Below are positions 53,601 to 64,000 of a stretch of 64,000 nt of DNA, piece by piece; position 1 is the stretch's first letter; each line of letters starts with the position of its first letter. The DNA comes from Mangifera indica (taxonomy: Eukaryota; Streptophyta; Magnoliopsida; Sapindales; Anacardiaceae). The notes under the pieces are model-generated. The model saw nothing but the letters and a program-made list of their open reading frames with translations, was not told where the DNA came from and did no database searches. The position numbers and the translations under genes were made by a program. Location of the stretch: positions 16,318,930 to 16,382,929 of the forward strand of contig NC_058143.1 in NCBI RefSeq assembly GCF_011075055.1, read 5' to 3'.

Positions 53601-54332
53601 CAAAATAAAGAAGCAATCACTCTGGGTGAAAGATGAATTGAGAGAACATTCCAAAGCGAAAAACTGGGGTCAATTTGGGCAGATTTTTGGTTAACAAAAC
53701 TTGCCCTACAAAATCTACCTTTCACTTTTGCAATTATCTGCTGCGTGTGTCCCAAGCTTCATAGACAGGCGTCTCTCTAATGTAAAAACTTAATGATCAA
53801 ATTTAACTTCCTAACTTAAAAAACTAACCCACGCCAGAGATTGGTCCACATAATCAATGATCCTTCATTGTGATAACGAGGGTAAAACGGTAAATAAAAT
53901 GTTGTTTACAAAGCGTGAGAAGTTGCCATGATTGGAATCGCTTTGTTGATGTTGCCTGCGCCACGGAACATAATCCTTCCGGCTCTTGCCCCCAAAAACC
54001 CATTCACCAATCACTTAATCTACGAAGGGCTCGAAAAATAATTAAAAATTAAAAATACCTTTTTACCTTTAAATAAACAAAAATATCGTAAATTCTTTTA
54101 CAACATTAATTTTAAATTTTTTGCTTCCCGCCACCCTTCATTGGTAACTTTTACCTCTAAAGCTAATAAAATGTGATTTTGACTATCTAAATAGTAGTTT
54201 GACCGGTAAAAACTATGAAATTTTTATACAACTCTAAGAAGGTTTGCATTTAAGATTACTAACATTAGAGTAAGATAAAATTTTTAAATTATCTAATCTA
54301 ATTATTAAAAAATCAGTAATTAGACCTAGTTT

Positions 54333-54475
54333 GATTGGTTGGCCTTAATGTAAGTAGACTAACTCAGATGAGATTTTTTGTCATTAAAAAAATATAATTT
54401 TGATTTGATGTGATTGGTCAGCCTCAATGCGGGCACGCTAACTTGCATAAGGTTCTTCATTATTAAAAAAAAAAA
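54333..54475. repeat. Two-copy direct repeat, period about 77 bp, each ending in poly-A
   Basis: TGATTGGTTGGCCTTAATGT (about 54333) and TGATTGGTCAGCCTCAATGC (about 54410) begin two similar blocks. Each continues through CTAACT(C/T)...AGATTTTTTGTCATTAAAA or its variant to an A-run. The A-rich ends hint at retroposed fragments. The class is unknown. Confidence 0.6.
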
Positions 54476-54515
54476 AAAAGATGATTTTGAAAGAAAAAAA
54501 TGAAATTAGAACAAT

Positions 54516-55370
54516 GGCCAAAAGACCATTGCTCACCTAAGGTATAATGAAATCTCAAAGTATCACCCTATAATTTTTAAAAACTTAGATACTCATCCAT
54601 GAGCTGATTTATATTAAAAATCCCAGTTATAATAAAGGGTAAAATCATTATTTAATAAAAATATTATAAAACTAAAAATTTATCACATTTTCCCTTAGGT
54701 ATTAAAAACCAAGAATTTTCCCCTCACTCGAAGTTTGAAAACTAACTTTTCACCTCTAAGATTTATTTTTCTTCTCTTGTAACGATATTTTCACTTCAGT
54801 CGTCGGTCATCTTCCTACCATCTTCAAGGTCAGCTGATCTTCTCTCTTCAATGGTTGTTTTCATCAAACAAAGATGAATCATTTTTGTTTGACGAAGAGA
54901 TAAAGATGTCAAGCGAAGACGATTCATCTTTATTTGGCATTAGAAGAATCGTCTCATGATAGAAGACGTATCATCCAGATGATTTGTTTCGACACATTGT
55001 CTAGATGATGATTAAGGGTAAGAAATATGACCACCAATGTTGGCAATGGTTTAAGGTGAAAAGGGGACATCACTGATACCTGAGATGACGATCGGAGGTG
55101 AAAAAAAACTTAAGTTTGGAGGGGGAATGTGATTTTTTAAACCTGAAAAAAGTTGTTGGAATGGGTAAATTTGTGAGTTTTTAAAACTTGGGGGAGGAAA
55201 TAATAAATTATATATTTTTAATAATATTATTAAAATAATAATTTTACCCCTAATACTAACTAAGATTTATAATAGAATTTAGCTCATAGGTGAGTCTTTG
55301 AATTTTTGAAAGTTAAAGGATAATATTTTAAAATTTCACTATACTTTAGATAGGAACAAGTTTTTTGGCC
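54516..55370. mobile_element. Mutator-like long-TIR element with perfect 9-bp TSD
   Basis: The 855-bp element is flanked by TAGAACAAT at 54507-54515 and at 55371-55379. The left end GGCCAAAAGACCATTGCTCA aligns with the reverse complement of the right end (GGCCAAAAAACTTGTTCCTA) and both continue into related AT-rich blocks. The centre has GATGAATC/GATTCATC-rich, GC-moderate sequence but no transposase. Confidence 0.88.
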
Positions 55371-56709
55371 TAGAACAATTTAAATTTCATTTAAATTTAC
55401 AAGCTATGAGCATGGATCTCTAATAAATAAGTTTAAAGTAATGAAAATTTCAAACTTATGTTGTGTCTAACATGGCATGCCTAATTTGAACAATATTCAA
55501 ATGGCATTGCTTTTATGACTCACATGTATAGCTTTGACAATTTTCGTAAATATTACTTCATTTCTATTTTAGTCCAACATTTGACGAGGATTTTGCACTT
55601 AGATTTTGACTCATTTTCAACTAAATATTGCTATTGCATTCAAACCAAAATATACAACTTCTTGTGACTCAAATACCACCATCCACAAAATTGGGTTACG
55701 TGGCATCCAAGCAATATTAAAAAATATGTTTAGTTTTTCTCTTTATTCATGGTAACTATTAAATAAAATTATTATCCTTTAATTACAATTAAATTTTAAA
55801 ATAAGGCGCCCAAAGTTAACAAAATTGGTTAAGTGATAAAATTTAAAAAAAAAAATTATAAATTTAGTTACTATATCTTGAATTTCTGTTGGCATTTCTA
55901 TGAAGTTGGTGGACTAGAACAATTCTCTCACATCAGTCACATGATTGGTTTTGAGCTATAAATCAACATTGATGTAATTGAGTTCATCCACCCCAACCAA
56001 AATTTTTATTTTCTTTTTTATGTCATTTAATCACTTAATCAGTTTGTCATAAATGATAATTGAAATAACAAAAAAAGAGATTTTAAATATAAAAAAAAAG
56101 AGATTTAAATCATCTTTAATAATTTTTTAAATTAAAATTTTAATTTATTTATTATAATAGTAACACTACACCCATAATTTTATTGAGTTTTGTCAACCAA
56201 CTTAGTATGATTGTTATTAAATTTAAAGTTTTATTTATTTAATATTATAATAATTATAAGAGTAATTATTGAATTAAAAATTTTATTAATTTAATGTCTT
56301 CCTTATTATACAAAAATAAATAAATAAAAATAAACTAAATCAACCCTGCCCGTTGATTTGGAGTCAAAACGACTCCATTGGGCGTGATTGGCGCCTGGAA
56401 AAAACATATTCCCACCACCGGCTTCACCCAGCCTCCATTAATTTATTTTGTATTTGTATTGTACAAAAAACTCACGCAACTTATATCCATTACCGCAAAA
56501 TCAGCAGAAAACCGTGACATCTGCTTCCGTACGGACATATCTCTCCCCATTTTCCAACTTTCTTACTGCCTCTGTAATTTAATTTTACTGTAATGTATTA
56601 TTATTTCTTCAACATTATTTTTTGTTACCATTTGCTTAATTTACAGTTGTGGTTCTTCCCTGTTTATTTATAAAAGGCTACTACGATAACAGCCGTAATT
56701 TACAGTTAT

Positions 56710-57395
56710 GGGAGAGGGATTATTTCCCACTAAGTTTTGATAAAAAAACAAATATATATTTGTAACAGGTAAAAAGTTTAAATATTCATCTAAGTTTTAA
56801 TTTATTAGGATATACTTATAAAATTTTTATTAGAGTTAAAAGATAAAATTATTATTTTATCAATAATATTAAAATAATTAAAATTATATGTTATTTTTTC
56901 TCTTTGGTTTGAAAAAATAATATTTTTCTCTTAATTATGTTTTGAAAAATTCACTTTTTCTCTTAAGATATCAAACCTGAAATCTGGCTACTTTCTCCAA
57001 CGAATGATGGACCTACAACTGATGAATAAAACGGAGTAATTCAAATTTGAATAATGTTTTATTGTCTAGATCTTTGAATGACGGAGTGTCGTCTTCACTG
57101 GACGATGCTTTGTCTTCCATTCAATGTGCTATGCTGGTGGCCAATGGTTGGAGGGAGGGATAAAGAAAAAACTTAGAGATTTGAGGAGAAGTTATTTTTC
57201 AAAGTTTAAGTATGTGATTAAATATTAATTTTTAAAACTGGAAAAAAAATAAAATTATATATTTTTTAACAATATTATTAAATATCGATCTTATTTTTAT
57301 ATTAAAAAATTAATAACAATTTAATAATAGATAAGTATTTAAATTTTTTATCTAATACATAAATACCAAACTTAAGCGGAAAATATCCATGGCCC
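56710..57395. mobile_element. Probable Mutator-like element beside the pectate lyase promoter
   Basis: The left end GGGAGAGGGATTATTTCCCA and the reverse complement of the right end (GGGCCATGGATATTTTCCGC) match in the pattern of this family. TAAGTTT blocks follow at both ends and TTTTCTCTTTGGTTTGAAAA lies inside. No convincing target duplication was found. The right end is about 195 bp upstream of the pectate lyase TATA box. Confidence 0.6.
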
Positions 57396-57590
57396 CTGTA
57401 TTTTTAGCGTATCAAATTTACAAGGGTAATAGGGGTCGTGGCACTTGTCATGGAAGCGGGTAAAAGCGTGTGGTTTGGTTAAGACCTAACCTCACCTAAC
57501 CATGGTAAAAAAACACAACTCCTACAGTTAGTTAATTGGGGCGAATTATTTATTTAATAATTTTGTTACGTAACCGTTAACCATGGAGTC

Positions 57591-57599
57591 TATAAAAAG
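57591..57599 (+). promoter_or_regulatory. TATA box of the pectate lyase gene
   Basis: TATAAAAAG lies 140 bp before the start codon, a good core-promoter match, which would place transcription start near 57625 with a leader of about 105 nt. An AACCGTTA element, a typical MYB-binding form, lies about 20 bp upstream near 57571. Confidence 0.75.
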
Positions 57600-57730
57600 G
57601 CCGTTTTGTTGGAGCTCGTACCTGACTCATACTGCTCCTCACTTCTCTGTTTGTTGGAGTCGATAAAGTGTGTGTTTGGAAGGTGAGAAAGTGAGGGAAA
57701 ACTAGAGAGAGAGAAAAAAGAAACACTGCA

Positions 57731-60700
57731 ATGGCAGTTACTCAGCGCGGTGCTTGTCTTTGCTTCGCAGTTGTTTTGATGTTCTTCCTCGGAGTTCAGG
57801 CGACTGTACGGAGCGAAAATGTCCCTGTTTCAAGGTTTCTCTCTGCTTTATCCTGCTCTGTTTTTTAGAGAACCAAACATTTCTTTTATTTTTTTCTCGG
57901 TTGTTACTGCTAAAATTCTTCTGCATTGCTCAACTTTCGGATTTCATTACATCTCTGGTTTTTTTATTCCAAGATTCAGCTGAAAATATTCCACATTATG
58001 TTGAGAAAAATTTACAATATTTTTACATGTTCTTTTCATTCTCAAAAATTCAATGGAATTTCTATACTTAACATTGACAGCTATGTGAAGACTCCATTAA
58101 TGGCTGTTTTCCTGTATTGGCCGCATTTTAGAGTTTCAATGCTCTCTTTCTTTCCATGGAAAGACCCTTCACAGTCTACTTCAGTTCTATTGTTTCTAAC
58201 TTTTTCAAGCTTAAATGTATTTATTTGTTTTTATTTTGATAGGATGGTGAAGAAGACAGAGCAGTTGAAGAGCTTAACCAACTCAACAATGGTCGCCAGG
58301 TAAATATTAAAGTGACCGACAAACCGAGGCAGATCCGAACGTTTTCTGAATTTCGATCTGAGCCGTCGGTTTTGTCCTTGTTTTATCCGCTTAACAGTAA
58401 ATAACGATCTCAGCCATTGAGATCTGGATCCTGAGATCTGGATCGTTTATTCCGTTATTTGTTATTGCCAATAGTTGGTTCCTTGGGATTCCTTCGCTGT
58501 TTTCGTGACAGACCTAAAAACCCTCCCCCGCATTTCCTTAATTACCCTCACACAATTCTCCTCCATTTTTTCTCCATATGAGGCCATTTAAGTAATTAAA
58601 CAATTCCCCCCGACGGTTTGCCTCGCAGTTTATATCCCTTTAAACGCTTTTCTAACGGTTTGCCTGGCAGAGAATGCCTCTCTCTTGAGCAGTTTACCTT
58701 TTTGTCAACGTTCCTTTTGTTACAACTCGCTACATTGGAATGCCACGTGTCAATACCTTAAATCACCGAACATGTATGATGGAATGACTTAACATATAAA
58801 TACATTTCGATGGTAGTAAATGGGTAGTTGTTAGTTATATAATAGGGATTTAAAATGTGTTACATAATTTGGTTGTTTGCAGGACTGAATACGATGATGA
58901 TACGCATGAGCATGCCGTTGATAACCCAGAGGAAATTGCTGCAGAGGTTGAAATGTAAGTCCCTCCTTTACCTGACAAATCTCACTCAATTTACTCATAA
59001 TAAATAGGAAATCGTTAGGTGGCCATGGGTAGCTCTAGTTCAGCTGAGTTGAAACTCGCAATAATATTTACTATTTCTGGTGCTATTTCAATAAAATTCA
59101 CTCCAGCCTTATCCCCGTGAAGTTCTTTTATTCTGTGATTTCTCCGAATTGCCCTTGTCATTTTGGTTTTTTTTTTTTCACTGGCTAAGGAGAATGGTGG
59201 AATCATCCTCCACGTTCTTCTTCTGCCTTTCGCGCTGTCCGCCTAGAGATCCGTGTTCAGGGATTTAATATTTTCCGTCTATTTTACGGTCTAGTACTTA
59301 AGGGTACAACTTTATTTTCACATATAAAATTCTACGCAAATAAAGTTATATAAATAACTTCTTAATTTGTTTTTCTCCTGAAGGAAATTAACGGGTTGAT
59401 GGAGCCAAACTGATAGTCAATGTCACTGCCTCTGCTTCTTGCGTATAAAATATTACTATACGGGTTCTCATTTTATATTGCATGCGACAAAATTGTGCCA
59501 TGTGTGGCTGAAGGAGGAAACTTCTTTGGCTTCTATTCGGTACACAGATCGTACTAATAAATTGTCAGATTGACAAATACTTGTTTTGTCATTACATGAT
59601 CTTAATAGCAGGATTGGTTATGCCCGTCTGTAGCCAATTAGATAGCTAGAAAGAGGTCTTGCCTCTTCCACCGACACATTCCACAATGGAACTACTGATC
59701 TGTCATGTTGCAATCTATCTGCACAAGACTGTACACTGTATATTATCTTATGAAAATGACATTCTAGCTGATTGCGATTTGTACAAGGGGCCTCAAATTA
59801 ATTACTATCTCAGACGACATTTATGATGCTAATTATAACAATGTAATTGATGTATTGTAGGAGCATCCGCAACAGCACTGAGAGGAGGCAATTGGGGTAC
59901 TTCTCGTGTGGGACAGGTAATCCTATTGATGACTGTTGGAGATGTGACCCAAACTGGCAGAAGAATCGCAAACGCCTTGCGGACTGTGGCATTGGTTTTG
60001 GAAGAAACGCCATTGGCGGTCGCAATGGCCGTTTCTATGTTGTCACTGACCCGTCTGATGACGATGCTGTTAACCCACGCCCTGGTACTTTAAGGCACGC
60101 TGTGATCCAGGACAAACCTCTCTGGATTGTCTTCAAGAGGGACATGGTGATCACACTGAAACAGGAGTTGATCATGAATAGCTTTAAGACTATTGACGGT
60201 CGCGGAGTGAATGTACACATTGCTAATGGAGCTTGTATCACCATCCAATATATTACCAATGTCATCATTCATGGTCTCCATATTCATGATTGCAAACCCA
60301 CTGGTAATGCAATGGTTAGAAGCTCGCCTAGTCACTATGGTTGGAGGACAATGGCAGATGGTGATGGCATTTCAATTTTTGGGGCAAGCCATATATGGGT
60401 TGATCACAATTCACTCTCCAATTGTGCTGATGGCCTTATTGATGCTATCATGGGTTCTACTGCCATTACCATTTCAAATAATCACTTCACCCACCACAAT
60501 GAGGTTTGTAATTGCAGCGTTATTTGATATTCCAGTATAATTTGACTTAGCAGAAAGGCTAATAAATCATGTTGTATGTGATAAAATAATGCAGGTGATG
60601 TTGCTGGGCCACAGTGATTCCTATACTAAAGACAAAAATATGCAAGTTACAATTGCTTACAACCATTTTGGAAACGGACTGATTCAGAGGATGCCAAGGT

Positions 60701-61154
60701 GTAGACATGGTTACTTCCATGTAGTGAACAATGACTATACTCACTGGGAAATGTATGCCATTGGTGGTAGTGCTAACCCCACCATTAACAGCCAGGGCAA
60801 CAGATATGCTGCTCCAACTAACGCCTTTGCCAAGGAGGTATTTTGTTTTGTGTATTGTCTCTCTACACTCCATTGCCATTTCTCTTTACAATAAACATCA
60901 CAAACTCAGTTTGCTTTTTGCCTCAACAGGTAACAAAGAGGGTAAACACCGCAACGAGCGAGTGGAAGAACTGGAATTGGAGATCAGAGGGAGACCTCTT
61001 GTTGAATGGCGCCTACTTCACCCCATCTGGCGGAGAAGCCTCTCTTAGCTATGCTCGCGCCTCAAGCTTGTCAGCCAAGTCTTCCTCTATGGTTGACTCC
61101 ATGACTTCTGGTGCTGGAGCACTGACCTGCCGCAGAGGCCGACAGTGTTCATAG
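57731..61154 (+). CDS. Secreted pectate lyase, PL1 family (6 exons, 447 aa)
   Basis: Cleaves de-esterified pectin (polygalacturonate) in the cell wall by Ca-dependent beta-elimination (family knowledge). Exons: 57731-57834, 58243-58299, 58883-58954, 59861-60503, 60595-60837, 60930-61154. The sum is 1344 nt. A signal peptide covers about residues 1-24 (hydrophobic [17 protein letters not shown], cleavage after Ala24). Residues about 40-95 form the plant N-terminal pectate lyase segment ending in [20 protein letters not shown]. The parallel beta-helix shows [18 protein letters not shown] (Ca-binding Asp259, Asp268 and Asp272 region), [19 protein letters not shown] and the catalytic RMPRCRHG (R-x-P-x-x-R-x-G, residues 324-331). 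The Cys-containing tail ends [10 protein letters not shown]. All three short 5' exons are needed to keep the frame. The branch within the plant family was not resolved. Confidence 0.96.
58315..58460. repeat. Inverted/direct repeat cluster in pectate lyase intron 2
   Basis: GAGATCTGGATC occurs twice (58429 and 58443 regions). ATAACGATCTCAG faces CTGAGATCTGGATCGTTTAT as an imperfect palindrome, and GACAAACCG faces CGGTTTTGTC just before it. This looks like a small mobile-element remnant. Limits are approximate. Confidence 0.5.
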
Positions 61155-62667
61155 ATCTAGTCAGTTAATTAAAGTGGCCAAATCAAATGGCCAACCAATA
61201 GTTGTTTGATTTTTTTACCTTTTTTTCTTAAATTTTACCACTATATAGCGTATCACCAGTCATCCCACAACCATTCTGTCCATTGTTTCTCAACCGAAAC
61301 CACCTCCCATTACATATGCTGGCAAGTGTACATTTTTTGCACATGTCATTATATTGTCCTACCTCACTTATTTGCTCAACCTCGGCCTGTTTCAACTGAA
61401 AAAACAAACATTACTATTCCAGGAATCAGGTACGGAAGCGTTGTTCATTTTTATTCCCTCTCCCTTTTTTTATTACTCTCCCCTCCTTCTAACTCCATTT
61501 GCGCCTCTATTTGTGTCCAATCTCAATCTTGGTCTCTGTACACTTTTTTTCTGTTTTTGGTCTTTCGGGTGAATAGGGTCTGAATGATTTTGTTTTTCTC
61601 TTTTATTTTGTTGTGTCCAGTCATACAACCGATAGTAATATTGAATGTCAAAGTTGAGTCATGAGAAAAACCTTGTTACAAAATGATGATGCATAGACAA
61701 TATCAGCGATGTTCCTTTACTTTTTTTTTCCTTTTACTTTTTGGTTTGTGGAGTTGTGATTATTAATATGTTTACCAATTTCATGTCTGCAGTTGTAATT
61801 CTTTCATGTCATGTGCGCATCAACGCACCCACATGATATAAAGTTTTTAACTAACTAAACTAAATCATCACCTTTTTCTCTTTTTACGCTTTTATGGTTA
61901 TGACCAGAATGATGCTGGCCAAAGCCCATTGGAGACTACTTTCCAAACGCTTTGTTTATTTTTTATGTTATCCATTCCAAAACAGTGACCTAGATTAGTT
62001 CTGTAGACGATTATAAAATATAGTTGTAAATATTTTACGAATTATAATAAATATTTAATAATATAATATAATATGATTCAGCTAAAAAACAATATGGATT
62101 GATATATTTTCTATAAAAATGATGATATAATAGAAATGTATATAAAAAATCTTATATTTTTAAAAGTGTTTGAGATAATTTTTACAAATTAGATTTTTTA
62201 TTATATTTTTTAAAAATTATTTTATATAATATGATACGATATTTGATACACAATACGATATATGATTCTACTAATATAAATTACTCAACCAAAATTGTTT
62301 ATCAATAATATATTAACGTACTACAATTTTATTAGATTAAATATTGTTATAATATTTATTTAATACATCATTGGTTCAACTGACAATCAGAGTAGTTTAG
62401 TCGGACTAGAATGCTCAGTCCGGGTCTTTCACCTCACTTCACCCCTGCATTCCCCAATAAATTTTCTTCGAAAACTTTCTATCCTTTTCACTAAACCAAA
62501 AGTTTTATAAGCAAATATATCTTGACAAATGGTCTTTCTGAATATGCAGAAACATTAAATCTGAAAATAATGAACATATTGTCAACACAGAAATTTATTG
62601 CATCCCTGTGGCTTTACCCAGAATATTGCAAGTGAATGAACATGCTTTAGCTGGAATTTCCTCAGAC

Positions 62668-62677
62668 TATATAAATA
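62668..62677 (+). promoter_or_regulatory. TATA box-like element without an assigned gene
   Basis: TATATAAATA followed by a pyrimidine-rich segment (TTTTCATTTCATCTCC about 60 bp on) has the look of a plant core promoter on the plus strand. The only frame after it is the 38-codon ORF at 62789. The expected start site would be near 62700. Confidence 0.45.
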
Positions 62678-62788
62678 CCCAACTGTCAGATAAGATTAGG
62701 CCACTTCCTAACTGTAAACAAGACACCCCAATTTTCATTTCATCTCCTAGCTAAAATCTTCCCAAGCATTTGCTGTTTTTGCTTTAAA

Positions 62789-62905
62789 ATGTTGGAGCAA
62801 AAAGTGACATCTGATTTTCAAGAAGGAATTGGTGTGGTTGGCAAATGTTTTAAACAACAATCTGGGACATGTCTCAAAATGAATTCATTTTGTGACCCAT
62901 ATTAA
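62789..62905 (+). CDS. Candidate small ORF, 38 aa, unknown
   Basis: The first ATG after the TATA-like element opens a 38-codon frame starting MLEQKVTSDFQEGIGVVGKC and ending CDPY, with three Cys in all. No signal peptide or known peptide family is recognised. It could be a real small peptide gene, the chance ORF of a non-coding RNA, or noise. Confidence 0.25.
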   Translation: MLEQKVTSDFQEGIGVVGKCFKQQSGTCLKMNSFCDPY

Positions 62906-63331
62906 TGCTTTTTCTCATCTTCTCTTGAAGCTACCCGATTTTACCCAGCTCAATCGTTCAAACCACCCGGTCTAATCCAATCTAACTCTAAAAATAGTTT
63001 TCAAAACCATGATTGGGTGATGGAATGATAGGAAACACGATACTGAAGAAAAAACAGGAAAGGTTCGTACCAATTGGAATTAGAAAAAAAAAAAAAACTT
63101 GGTTCAAAAATGATAAAGCCTTCAAATTGTGCTTACAAAACTAATGTCAAGGTTTTCCCACCGACTTTTCACTCCGGAATTACATATTTATCAAACAAAC
63201 CAAAGCAATAAATAGATACAGTGAAGATATCCTTTTCATCTATCTCTCGCCCAAATTACAACAGATGATTGGGGGGATTAAAGAACATTTAATACTAAAG
63301 GGAAGTGATTTTGACTATCAGTCCAGTAATT

Positions 63332-63650
63332 TTATGTAGAGGTGTCTATCTGAAATGTGTATCCAGCTTCAGCAAAGTGGGTTTTAACCATAGCAAGAGC
63401 CTTGAAGCGATGTGAAATCTTGTTCTTCTCTTCTTTTGGCATCTCTGCATAGCTACCAAAACAGAAGGAAAAAAAATGGCCAACATAAATATATCTACAG
63501 CTTGGCGTTATCATTATGGATCACTAGTACCAATGACAAAACAGTAGAAATGAAAGCAGAAGAATTGACTTACGTCTGCTCGTAGCCATCAGGTTGAAAG
63601 ATTGGATCCCAACCAAAATCATTGGGTCCTCTTGGAGGAACTATCTTCCC
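63332..63650 (-). CDS. ITPA: Inosine triphosphate pyrophosphatase, 3' end only (partial)
   Basis: Hydrolyses ITP, dITP and XTP to monophosphates, removing deaminated purines from the nucleotide pool (HAM1/ITPase family knowledge). Two exons are visible, 63574-63650 and the last one, 63332-63452, joined in phase. Together they encode [20 protein letters not shown] followed by a [16 protein letters not shown] segment and SHRFKAL. FGWDPIF and SHRFKAL are the conserved base-recognition and nucleotide-binding motifs of the family. A tail of about 20 residues ends in FQIDTST. The upstream exons, with the N-terminal phosphate-binding motif, lie beyond the right edge; 63651-64000 is intron as far as can be seen. 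Confidence 0.93.
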
Positions 63651-63829
63651 CTAGAAATCAAACATAAATCACATTTAGTGCTACTAAAGCAAATATCAGT
63701 ATTCCCAAATACTTATTCCAGAAGTCAGGCATAGCTACTGCAAAATAACCATATTATTTGTTCAGCTTATCTAGCAGGAGCGAACAACAGAAAGTATTCT
63801 TTTTCACCCTAAATTGAAAAAGAAAAGCC

Positions 63830-63856
63830 AAAATAGAGTGAAATTCACTCTATTTT
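63830..63856. repeat. Perfect 13-bp palindrome in the ITPase intron
   Basis: AAAATAGAGTGAA (63830-63842), one central A, then TTCACTCTATTTT (63844-63856) are exact reverse complements. It may be the end or centre of a small element. Confidence 0.85.
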
Positions 63857-63960
63857 TAGCAGGCTTTCTTTGTTCTCACCTTAGAGCTAAAAGACCTGAG
63901 CCCTCTTTGCCACTGCTTCCCTGCCTAGGAACTCAGGTTTGAATTTCTTCCTTTTCAGTA

Positions 63961-63996
63961 TTTTGTTCTGTTGTCTGTTTTGACAACAGAACAAAA
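63961..63996. repeat. Perfect 15-bp inverted repeat at the window edge
   Basis: TTTTGTTCTGTTGTC (63961-63975) and GACAACAGAACAAAA (63982-63996) are exact reverse complements around TGTTTT. It lies in the same ITPase intron as the palindrome at 63830. Confidence 0.9.
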
Positions 63997-64000
63997 CTGT

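Larger units (their letters stand above)
43198..57730. other. 14.5-kb gene-free, repeat-rich intergenic region
   Basis: No open frame in this interval resembles a known protein or shows plant exon structure; the longest are 60-100 codons in AT-rich DNA. Recognised contents are listed separately: duplicated blocks at 46283-46735, 47384-48040 and 48381-49140, Mutator-like copies or fragments at 48532, 50664, 54516 and 56710, the foldback element 49671-49830, AT-rich MITE remnants at 52815-53600, and the pectate lyase promoter at the right end. The remainder is featureless A/T-rich sequence. Confidence 0.65.
61155..63331. other. Intergenic region between pectate lyase and ITPase genes
   Basis: The first about 400 bp should hold the pectate lyase 3' UTR. 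A very AT-rich stretch at about 62030-62290 resembles 14640-14940. A promoter-like segment with a 38-codon ORF lies at 62668-62905 (listed separately). The overlapping frames at 61206-61583 are pyrimidine-rich and not protein-like. Confidence 0.55.

Noticed and set aside
43198..57730. Search for LTR retrotransposon or LINE proteins in the gene-free region
   Set aside because: No reverse transcriptase, integrase or gag-like motif could be read in any frame; only non-autonomous or decayed repeats were seen.
60211..60540. Overlapping frames on both strands across pectate lyase exon 4
   Set aside because: Only the frame encoding [14 protein letters not shown] and the other PL1 motifs is conserved; the others overlap it by chance.
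61206..61583. 125-codon frame after the pectate lyase gene
   Set aside because: Pyrimidine-rich 3' flanking DNA gives Phe/Leu/Ser-rich translations in two frames. There is no start context or family similarity.
62789..62905. A known miRNA precursor at the orphan promoter
   Set aside because: No familiar plant miRNA sequence and no long hairpin could be found in 62668-62940.
1..64000. tRNA, rRNA or CRISPR-like arrays
   Set aside because: No cloverleaf with A/B-box sequence, no conserved rRNA segment, and no evenly spaced repeat-spacer array were found; the tandem repeats present have adjoining units without unique spacers.

Overview
The window is plant nuclear DNA, almost certainly from a eudicot. 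Every gene is split by GT-AG introns, intergenic DNA is AT-rich, microsatellites and small inverted-repeat transposons are common, and the proteins are plant types: a plastid dihydroxyacid dehydratase, a PTS2-bearing peroxisomal thiolase, a PB1/Raf-like kinase, a KAB1-type K+ channel beta subunit and a secreted pectate lyase. I could not fix the species. Seven protein-coding loci were reconstructed exon by exon. In the six complete genes the intron phases are consistent and the reading frames close exactly (618, 772, 462, 1105, 328 and 447 residues). The seventh, an ITP pyrophosphatase, runs off the right edge.

Layout. 1-3130: repeat-rich intergenic DNA. 3131-11548 (-): dihydroxyacid dehydratase, 14 exons. 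11549-15184: intergenic DNA between two divergent genes, holding two adjacent long-TIR Mutator-like elements. 15185-24015 (+): RING-H2 ubiquitin ligase with a non-coding first exon and four SUMO-interaction-like motifs. 26348-30690 (+): 3-ketoacyl-CoA thiolase (KAT2/PED1 type), convergent with 31634-36209 (-): PB1-domain Raf-like kinase, whose 5' leader reaches about 37130. 39406-43197 (-): KAB1-like aldo-keto reductase. 43198-57730: about 14.5 kb without a recognisable gene, built of decayed repeats and non-autonomous transposons. 57731-61154 (+): pectate lyase with a clear TATA box. 61155-63331: intergenic, with an unexplained TATA box plus a 38-codon ORF. 63332 to the edge (-): 3' end of the ITP pyrophosphatase gene.

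The genes do not form a pathway. They cover plastid branched-chain amino-acid synthesis, ubiquitin/SUMO signalling, peroxisomal beta-oxidation, kinase signalling, K+ channel/redox function, wall pectin degradation and nucleotide-pool cleaning, which is an ordinary plant gene neighbourhood. The more unusual content is the transposon landscape: a family of long-inverted-repeat Mutator-like elements (two with perfect 10- and 9-bp target duplications, one an almost perfect 0.73-kb palindrome), a 160-bp foldback element with an 8-bp duplication, and the SUMO-motif-rich RING protein. No tRNA, rRNA, CRISPR or autonomous transposon gene was seen.
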